Shown: piece after piece, positions 7,764 through 12,798 of the stretch
How positions within the stretch are numbered: the first letter of the stretch is position 1
Layout of the letters: each line of letters starts with the position of its first letter
Source: an uncultured Steroidobacter sp.
Lineage (GTDB): Bacteria > Pseudomonadota > Gammaproteobacteria > Steroidobacterales > Steroidobacteraceae
Direction: 5' to 3'
NCBI GenBank assembly: GCA_946478975.1
Contig: CAMLEO010000208.1
Span: forward strand, 1-12,798
Length of the DNA stretch: 12,798 nucleotides
Position numbers and translations under genes: made by a program
The notes under the pieces: generated by a model
The model's database searches: none
Told to the model about the DNA's origin: nothing
What the model saw: the letters and a program-made list of their open reading frames with translations, nothing else

Positions 7764-9314
7764 ATGGGCGAAGTGCTACGGCCAGGTGCGGCCTCTCTGC
7801 AGCAATGGCGTAACGTGTATTGCGGTTCGGCGGCAACGCTGGATCCGCAATGCTTTGCCAGTGTCGAACGCAGCGCCGCCGCCATCGAGCGCGTGATCGC
7901 CAAAGGCGAGCCGGTGTATGGCGTGAACACCGGGTTCGGCAAGCTTGCCTCGGTGCGCATCGAAACCGCCGATCTGGAACGACTGCAAAGAAACATCGTC
8001 CTGTCGCATGCCGCGGGCGTCGGCGAACCCATGCCGGCCAATGTCGTTCGATTGATGATGGCGCTGAAGCTCGCGAGCCTCGGCGTCGGTGCGTCCGGCA
8101 TTCGGTTGCCGACGTTACAACTGCTCGAAGCCATGCTCGCTCGCGGGCTCCTTCCTGTTGTGCCGGCACAAGGCTCCGTCGGCGCGTCCGGCGATCTCGC
8201 GCCGCTTGCTCATATGTCGGCGGCAATGCTGGGCGTGGGAGAGATTTTGGTTGACGGCGTGGCGCATCCGGCAGCTCAGGCGTTGGCCGCCGCCGGTTTG
8301 CAACCTGTCACGCTCGGTCCGAAAGAAGGCCTGGCGCTGTTGAACGGCACGCAGTTCTCGACTGCGTACGCACTCGCCGGGCTGTTCGAAGCAGAGCAGT
8401 TATTTGCGCACGCGCTCATCTCCGGTGCGCTGTCGACGGAAGCGGCGAAGGGCTCGGACACCCCGTTCGATGCTCGCATTCACCAGCTGCGCGGCCATCG
8501 CGGCCAGATCGAATCGGCCGAAGCATTGGCGGAGTTGATGGCCGGGTCGGCGATTCGCGCTTCGCATCGAGTCAACGATGCGCGCGTGCAAGATCCTTAC
8601 TGTCTGCGATGCCAGCCCCAGGTGATGGGAGCTGCGCTCGATTTGTTACGACACGCAGCCCGCACGTTGGAGATCGAAGCAAACAGTGTCTCCGACAATC
8701 CGCTGGTGTTTCCGGAGGACGACGCGGTGCTGTCGGGTGGCAACTTCCACGCCGAGCCGGTCGCCTTTGCCGCGGATGTGATTGCGCTGGCGGTTTGTGA
8801 GATAGGGTCGCTCGCCGAAAGAAGAATCGCGATGCTGGTCGATCCGGCGCTGTCCGGGCTGCCCGCGTTTCTCACGCCACGTCCTGGTCTCAATTCCGGA
8901 TTCATGCTGCCGCAGGTCACGGCGGCCGCGCTCGTTTCGGAAAACAAACAACGGGCGCATCCGGCGAGCGTCGATTCGATCCCCACGTCCGCAAACCAGG
9001 AAGACCACGTTTCCATGGCAGCGCATGGTTCGCGACGCTTGCTGGCGATGACGAACAACGCCGACGCGGTGATTGCCATCGAACTTCTGGCCGCGGCGCA
9101 GGGCATCGATTTTCATGCGCCGCTGACGAGCAGCCAGTCGCTCGAAGCGGTTCGCCAGAAGGTGAGGGCGCAAACGCCGACACTGGAAGAAGATCGTTAC
9201 ATGCACGCCGATATGGCAGTGACGATCGAGCTGCTGCGCTCAGGCAGCCTGCTCGATGCGGTCGCGAGCTGCGGCATCGAGCTGCCGTCGGTGTTCGATC
9301 ACGGCGCTCGTTGA
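7764..9314 (+). CDS. hutH: Histidine ammonia-lyase HutH
   Basis: A 516-residue cytoplasmic enzyme, the usual length for bacterial HutH, which deaminates L-histidine to trans-urocanate and ammonia. The MIO prosthetic group would form from Ala141-Ser142-Gly143 in '[14 protein letters not shown]'. Other signatures are '[12 protein letters not shown]' with Tyr52, '[13 protein letters not shown]' with His82 (the Ser-His pair is typical of histidine rather than tyrosine lyases), '[15 protein letters not shown]', 'SDNPLVF' and 'NQEDHVSMA'. I chose ATG 7764 because GGAGG (7751-7755) lies eight bases upstream. The frame is open 46 codons further up, but this extension runs back through the promoter/operator region. 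Its 3' end overlaps the convergent racemase gene by 16 bases. No hutU, hutI or hutG is in the window, so hutH appears monocistronic and the later hut steps must be elsewhere. Confidence 0.95.
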   Translation: MGEVLRPGAASLQQWRNVYCGSAATLDPQCFASVERSAAAIERVIAKGEPVYGVNTGFGKLASVRIETADLERLQRNIVLSHAAGVGEPMPANVVRLMMALKLASLGVGASGIRLPTLQLLEAMLARGLLPVVPAQGSVGASGDLAPLAHMSAAMLGVGEILVDGVAHPAAQALAAAGLQPVTLGPKEGLALLNGTQFSTAYALAGLFEAEQLFAHALISGALSTEAAKGSDTPFDARIHQLRGHRGQIESAEALAELMAGSAIRASHRVNDARVQDPYCLRCQPQVMGAALDLLRHAARTLEIEANSVSDNPLVFPEDDAVLSGGNFHAEPVAFAADVIALAVCEIGSLAERRIAMLVDPALSGLPAFLTPRPGLNSGFMLPQVTAAALVSENKQRAHPASVDSIPTSANQEDHVSMAAHGSRRLLAMTNNADAVIAIELLAAAQGIDFHAPLTSSQSLEAVRQKVRAQTPTLEEDRYMHADMAVTIELLRSGSLLDAVASCGIELPSVFDHGAR

Positions 9315-10294
9315 TTGCCCCAGAGAAACGGCGTGCCCATGCGGAGAACGCCGGCGTCGATATGAACGCCATGCTCGCGATCTTTCGCGAGCCACCACGG
9401 GCCGTCGAGATCGATGAAGTCCGCTGAGGCTGCAACTTGCAGTGCCGGCGCGATACTCAGCGATGTCGAGATCATACAGCCCACCATCACGCCCAATTTG
9501 CGGGCCCGCGCGGCCGCGAGAAGCCGCAGCGCTTCTGTGAGCCCGCCGGTTTTATCGAGCTTGATGTTGATCACCTGATAACGTTGCGCCACGCGGTCCA
9601 GGTCGGCTGTGGTGTGCAACGATTCGTCCGCACACAGCGGAACGAGCGGCTCGAACTGCGCGAGCACCGCATCGTCCGATGCAGGCAGCGGCTGCTCGAC
9701 AAACGCAATCGGCAGCCGTGCGAGCAACGGCTGCAGCTCTGCCAGCAATTCAATGTTCCAACTTTCGTTGGGATCGACGATGAGCTTCGCCCCGGGTGCC
9801 GCGTTGGCAACTGCTTCCAACGCGAGTTGCGGTCGAGCGTCCACTTTCACCTTGATGAGACGAGCGTTGGCCACGGCACGAGCAGCATCCGCCATGTTCT
9901 CTGGTGTGTCGATTGAGATCGTCACCGACGTAATGAAGCTGCCGGGGAGTGGGTGGCCAATCAGATCGCTCACTGAGCGACCTGCGACTTGCGCTTCCAG
10001 ATCCCACAGCGCGCAGTCGACGGCATTGCGGGCTGCGCCGGGCGGCAGCAGCTTTCCGAGTTGCTCGCGACTGAGCTCGCCGGGTCGATGGCGTTCGAGC
10101 ACTGCGAGCTGCGACAGCACCGACTCCGGCGTCTCGTTGTACCTCGCATAAGGAACAGCCTCGCCGCGACCCATCGAATTCCCGAGGTGAGCTTCGACGA
10201 CGGCGACCACCGCCTCCGTCTTCACGCCCCGGGAGATGCGAAACGGCCGGGCTAGCGGCCAGCGCTCGATGCGCGCTGTGAATCGGGAAAGCAT
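9299..10294 (-). CDS. dgcA: N-acetyl-D-glutamate racemase DgcA-like (enolase superfamily, dipeptide-epimerase clade)
   Basis: A 331-residue enolase-superfamily protein. The capping domain (about 1-115) has the loop 'RPFRISRG'. The barrel shows the catalytic 'KVK' (Lys148, Lys150), metal ligands Asp174 ('VDPNESW'), Glu200 ('FVEQPLP') and Asp223 ('CADES'), and the opposite lysine motif 'NIKLDKTGG' (243-251). It ends with the 'DLDG' motif (295-298) that reads the amino-acid ammonium group in Ala-Glu epimerases. By sequence alone it could be an L-Ala-D/L-Glu epimerase of peptidoglycan recycling. Its position directly after a DgcN-type gene favours the racemase of the D-glutamate pathway (N-acetyl-D-Glu to N-acetyl-L-Glu). 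I chose ATG 10294, 22 codons before the conserved loop as in relatives. It overlaps the dgcN-like gene by 43 bases, pointing to coupled translation. Confidence 0.8.
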   Translation of the reverse strand: MLSRFTARIERWPLARPFRISRGVKTEAVVAVVEAHLGNSMGRGEAVPYARYNETPESVLSQLAVLERHRPGELSREQLGKLLPPGAARNAVDCALWDLEAQVAGRSVSDLIGHPLPGSFITSVTISIDTPENMADAARAVANARLIKVKVDARPQLALEAVANAAPGAKLIVDPNESWNIELLAELQPLLARLPIAFVEQPLPASDDAVLAQFEPLVPLCADESLHTTADLDRVAQRYQVINIKLDKTGGLTEALRLLAAARARKLGVMVGCMISTSLSIAPALQVAASADFIDLDGPWWLAKDREHGVHIDAGVLRMGTPFLWGNQRAP

Positions 10295-11307
10295 TCCAGC
10301 AGTCGCCCCACGATGTTGGTTGTGCCCATGGCGATCGGGTCTTCGCACGGCAGGTGCAGCTCGTTCTCCACCTGCTCGCACAGTCGTCGCGCTTCGGAGC
10401 GATCCAGCCTGGAAGTGTTCATTGCCACGCCGACCACGACCACGTCCGGTTGCGTCAAGCGGGCAGCCGCGAGATTCGCTTGCAAACATTCTTTGAGCGG
10501 CGGCAACGGGCGGTCGGGCAGACCGCGCATGTGCGTGCGCCCGGGCTCATGACACATCACGAGCGCATTCGGTTGCGCCCCATGCAGCAGGCCGAGCGAG
10601 ACGCCCGCGAATGACGGATGAAACAACGAGCCCTGGCCTTCGATGATGTCCCAGCCGCCGTCGTGACGCGCTGGAGACAACCACTCGGCGGCGCCGGCGA
10701 TGAAGTCTGCGATCACCGCGTCGATGGGCACGCCAGAGCCCGCCACCAGGATTCCGGTTTGGCCGGTGGCCCGAAAATCGGCTCGAAACCCCAGCTGACG
10801 CAGCTCACGTTCGAGCGCCAGGCTGGTGTACATCTTGCCGATCGAACAATCGGTGCCGACGGTGAGCAGGCGATACCCGGCACGTGGCCGGCCAGTGCCG
10901 ATGGGCAGGTTTGCCGGAGGCTCGCGCACGTCGAACAAACTGCGACCGGTACGTTCCGCCGCTTCGCGGATGTTCGCGTGATGTGAGAGGCGGTCGTGCA
11001 ATCCCGACGCGACGTTGAGGCCCGCTTCCAACGCAGCGATCGCTTCACGTGCGGACACATCGCTCAAGACGCCGCCCGCATTCGCTTCGCCGAGAATCAG
11101 AGTCTTCGCGCCGTGCTTCACGGCCTGTTCGTAGGTGAGATCTTCCAGTCCAAGCGTGATCTCACAGCCGGGCAGGCGGCGCTGACCGACGCACAGCTCA
11201 CGACGCCACTCGGCCACGCCGCGTGACGTCTTGATGGATAGCGGATCGGTCGCAGCGCCGAGATAGACCAGGTACGGCGAAGGGATATTCGTGACGACAG
11301 CACTCAT
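10252..11307 (-). CDS. dgcN: DUF1611 family protein, D-glutamate N-acetyltransferase DgcN-like
   Basis: A 351-residue protein with the full DUF1611 pattern. An N-terminal alpha/beta domain (about 8-130) has 'PYLVYLGAATDPLSIKT', 'GEANAGG', 'ASGLHDRL' and 'LFDVREP'. The C-terminal domain has 'LLTVGTDCSIGKMYTSLALE' (148-167), 'DFRATGQTGILVAG', 'DFIAGAAEWLSP', 'DIIEGQGSLFHPSFAGVSLGLLHG', 'CHEPGRTHMRG' and 'GVAMNTS'. From memory of the published Pseudoalteromonas work, DgcN acetylates D-glutamate from acetyl-CoA and DgcA then racemises the product. The order LysR, dgcN, dgcA on one strand here agrees with that system. The 'GTDCSIGKM' segment looks like a P-loop, which is odd for an acetyltransferase. 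The start ATG 11307 lacks a visible Shine-Dalgarno but precedes the conserved 'PYLVYLG' by the usual distance. The exact substrate is inferred. Confidence 0.82.
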   Translation of the reverse strand: MSAVVTNIPSPYLVYLGAATDPLSIKTSRGVAEWRRELCVGQRRLPGCEITLGLEDLTYEQAVKHGAKTLILGEANAGGVLSDVSAREAIAALEAGLNVASGLHDRLSHHANIREAAERTGRSLFDVREPPANLPIGTGRPRAGYRLLTVGTDCSIGKMYTSLALERELRQLGFRADFRATGQTGILVAGSGVPIDAVIADFIAGAAEWLSPARHDGGWDIIEGQGSLFHPSFAGVSLGLLHGAQPNALVMCHEPGRTHMRGLPDRPLPPLKECLQANLAAARLTQPDVVVVGVAMNTSRLDRSEARRLCEQVENELHLPCEDPIAMGTTNIVGRLLECFPDSQRASSAGR

Positions 11308-11358
11308 GGCGCGAATGATTTTGCATCCGGCGCGAGGCGTCCAATAGCGATGCTTGCG

Positions 11359-11375
11359 CCGCCTATAGACGGCGG
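11359..11375. other. Small inverted repeat across the LysR stop codon
   Basis: CCGCC (11359-11363) and GGCGG (11371-11375) flank TATAGAC and straddle the LysR gene's TAG stop (11363-11365). There is no T tract in either direction, so termination is unlikely. The minus-strand TATAGG inside could act as a weak -10 for a dgcN promoter, since only 55 bases separate the two genes. Confidence 0.25.
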
Positions 11376-12268
11376 TTATGGGTCGCCCGCGTCTGCAGCA
11401 GCTGTTCGCGAACGTTTTGCACGAAGGTGCGCGCGAGTTGCGACAGCGGTCGATCTTCCAGGTGAATGGCGCACACGCCGAAACGCACCGGCGGATCGAA
11501 GAACTTGAAGGTTGTGTGCTCGTCGCTCATCGCATAGGCGGTCGGTTCGTCGACGACGGCGATGCCCGCGCCGTGACGAACCATTCCTGCGGCCAGATAA
11601 AATGTTTGCGCCGACACGACTTCATGCGCAGTGACGTGCAGCCGCGCCAACGCGGATGCAAACAAATCTCCGACTGGACCGCTGGTCGACAGGCCGATGA
11701 TGTCCTTGCCTTTGAGCCAGGTCAGATCGATGCGCGCCGGAACCTTGGGCAGATTGCGAGGATGCATGAGCACCAGCTCGGCAGTGCACAGCTCGGTGAT
11801 CTTGAGTCGTGGATGCGGCGCTGGCGCGTATGCAATAGCCACTTCGCTGCGTCGCTCGTACAGGGAGCGCAGTACATCGTCGTGATGCAGCGTCATGACA
11901 TCGAACGTCACGTCTGGATGTGACTTTCTAAACTGCGCGATCGCGGCGGGCGCAATGTCCAGACCCAACGCCGGCAGGACCGCGACTCGCACATTGCCGG
12001 CCGAGCCGCTGCGTAAGTTGCGTGCGGTCTTGCGAAGCGAGGACAAGCGATCGTGAACATCGCTGACCTCGCGAAACAAGACGTGCGCCTCGTCGGTGGC
12101 GACCAGCCGGCCCTTGACGCGACGGAACAGCGCGAAGCCCAGCTGCTGTTCCGCGTGTTGCAGGACTTTCGTGAGCGACGGTTGCGACACGTTGAGGACG
12201 CGAGCCGCACCGCTGATGGAACCGCTGACGTAAATCGCGTGGAATGCTTCTATTTGTCGCATGCGCAT
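11363..12268 (-). CDS. LysR-family transcriptional regulator, probable DgcR-type activator
   Basis: A 301-residue LysR-type regulator. The N-terminal winged helix covers about residues 1-62 ('RQIEAFHAIYVSGSISGAARVLNVSQPSLTKVLQHAEQQLGFALFRR'), followed by 'GRLVATDEA', a linker helix to about 85 and the effector-binding fold ('VRVAVLPALGLDIAP' onward). The 'GRLxxTDEAxxLFxEV' style resembles regulators of amino-acid and opine catabolism (NocR/OccR-like). Its position 55 bases before the dgcN-like gene, in the same direction, suggests that it senses a D-glutamate-related ligand and controls dgcN/dgcA, as reported for DgcR (inference). The start is unsure: ATG 12268 gives a normal LysR N-terminus, ATG 12262 and ATG 12280 are also possible, and GTG 12295 has no ribosome site. 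An inverted repeat encloses these start codons. Confidence 0.85.
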   Translation of the reverse strand: MRMRQIEAFHAIYVSGSISGAARVLNVSQPSLTKVLQHAEQQLGFALFRRVKGRLVATDEAHVLFREVSDVHDRLSSLRKTARNLRSGSAGNVRVAVLPALGLDIAPAAIAQFRKSHPDVTFDVMTLHHDDVLRSLYERRSEVAIAYAPAPHPRLKITELCTAELVLMHPRNLPKVPARIDLTWLKGKDIIGLSTSGPVGDLFASALARLHVTAHEVVSAQTFYLAAGMVRHGAGIAVVDEPTAYAMSDEHTTFKFFDPPVRFGVCAIHLEDRPLSQLARTFVQNVREQLLQTRATHNRRL

Positions 12269-12284
12269 GCGCGCAAGCATTCCA
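12240..12284. repeat. Nested inverted repeats at the start of the LysR gene
   Basis: A perfect 10-base inverted repeat, TGGAATGCTT (12240-12249) and AAGCATTCCA (12275-12284), encloses a second perfect palindrome, GCATGCGCATGC (12259-12270). Three of the candidate ATG starts lie in these elements. In mRNA the start region could fold; in DNA the symmetry suits a regulator site. The inner part also encodes the first residues of the protein, so some symmetry may be chance. Confidence 0.35.
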
Positions 12285-12313
12285 GAAAAAGCCACGGCGG
12301 GCGAGTCGTGTGA

Positions 12314-12332
12314 GGCGCAGTGCGCCTATAAT
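12314..12332 (+). promoter_or_regulatory. Promoter -10 with adjoining palindromic operator for the PLP lyase gene
   Basis: A consensus -10 hexamer TATAAT lies at 12327-12332, 40 bases before the ATG. Immediately upstream, occupying most of the -10/-35 spacer, is the perfect palindrome GGCGCA-G-TGCGCC (12314-12326). No good -35 is visible (about 12304-12309), which suits an activator-dependent or repressor-controlled promoter. The region is shared with the divergent LysR gene, a usual site for LysR binding. Confidence 0.5.
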
Positions 12333-12372
12333 CGCCGGCATCGACCTTCAGCGACCTGTTTCGGGGACACGA

Positions 12373-12798
12373 ATGACACTGACTCTGGCTGACGTGCAGG
12401 CGGCTCACGCCCGCATCAAGGATCACATTCACCGCACGCCGGTGATGACCAGCAGGACGTTGAACGACAAGGCCGGCGCGCAGCTGTATTTCAAGTGCGA
12501 GAACCTGCAGAAGGTCGGTGCATTCAAGGCTCGCGGTGCGACCAATGCTGTCGCGCTGCTGTCTGATGAAGAGGCCAAGCGCGGCGTCGTCACGCATTCT
12601 TCGGGGAATCACGCGGCGGCACTGGCACGAGCCGCCAGGCTTCGAAACATCCCGGCTTACATCGTGATGCCCTCGAACTCGCCGCTGGCGAAGCAGGCTT
12701 CGGTTCGTCGCTATGGTGCCGAGATCATATTTTGCGAACCCACGCTGGCAGCCCGCGAGAGCACGGCGAACAGTGTGGTCGAGCGCACTGGCGCGGCA
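12373..12798 (+). CDS. PLP-dependent threonine/serine dehydratase or racemase, N-terminal part
   Basis: The first 142 residues of a fold-type II PLP enzyme, cut by the window end. The cofactor lysine is Lys52 in 'VGAFKARGA', and the phosphate/substrate loop is 'SSGNHAAALA' (76-85). 'ADVQAAHARIKDHIHRTPVMTS' near the start and 'CENLQKVG' are typical of threonine ammonia-lyase, serine racemase and threo-3-hydroxyaspartate dehydratase relatives; these cannot be separated without the C-terminus. The reaction would be dehydration of threonine or serine to 2-oxobutyrate or pyruvate plus ammonia, hydroxyaspartate dehydration, or serine racemisation. GGGGA (12363-12367) ends five bases before ATG 12373. 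Divergence from the LysR regulator of a D-amino-acid cluster makes a racemase or hydroxyaspartate lyase role worth considering (inference). Confidence 0.85.
   Translation, partial: MTLTLADVQAAHARIKDHIHRTPVMTSRTLNDKAGAQLYFKCENLQKVGAFKARGATNAVALLSDEEAKRGVVTHSSGNHAAALARAARLRNIPAYIVMPSNSPLAKQASVRRYGAEIIFCEPTLAARESTANSVVERTGAA

Noticed and set aside
10295..10489. 65-codon N-terminal extension of the racemase
   Set aside because: Arg/Gly-rich sequence fully inside the dgcN-like gene and unlike any enolase-superfamily N-terminus.
12250..12612. Minus-strand open frame over the PLP-lyase start
   Set aside because: It overlaps a well-supported plus-strand gene and its promoter, with no recognisable motif.

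Overview
The window comes from a GC-rich proteobacterium, most likely a gammaproteobacterium. The signs are the strong G/C third-position bias, a CcmI-type cytochrome c maturation protein, a proteobacterial HutC/HutH pair, and many LysR/GntR-style catabolic controls. A Steroidobacter- or Xanthomonadales-like host is a guess from gene content. The DNA is almost fully coding: twelve protein genes, two cut by the window edges, with no gap above 300 bases, no RNA genes, no mobile elements and no CRISPR.

Left part (1-2957, + strand): the end of ccmI, then a double-hotdog MaoC-like hydratase, a YdjA-type nitroreductase and a zinc-ribbon putative metallopeptidase. The last two are separated by a strong hairpin without a T tract. 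This looks like ordinary chromosomal housekeeping content.

Middle (2939-7673, - strand): hutC, then a lipoprotein solute-binding protein of the NMT1/SsuA/ThiY type, then a 937-residue hybrid histidine kinase (dCache-like sensor, HAMP, HisKA, HATPase, two receiver domains). The binding protein lies 12 bases upstream of the kinase and has no transporter permease or ATPase beside it. The pair therefore looks like a periplasmic receptor plus membrane kinase rather than an uptake system. Its ligand is unknown.

Right part (7674-12798): hutH (histidine to urocanate) diverges from hutC across a 90-base control region that holds a TGTATATACT operator-like site on top of a -10 box. On the opposite strand, a LysR regulator, a DUF1611/DgcN-type enzyme and an enolase-superfamily DgcA/dipeptide-epimerase-type enzyme lie in order. 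This matches the published D-glutamate route DgcR-DgcN-DgcA (D-Glu to N-acetyl-D-Glu to N-acetyl-L-Glu). Divergent from the LysR gene begins a PLP-dependent threonine/serine dehydratase-like gene, cut by the window end.

Taken together, the right half looks like an amino-acid scavenging region. Histidine and D-glutamate both lead toward L-glutamate, and a PLP lyase for a hydroxy-amino acid lies beside them. The least described parts are the orphan binding-protein/kinase pair and the P-loop-like signature inside the DgcN-type protein.
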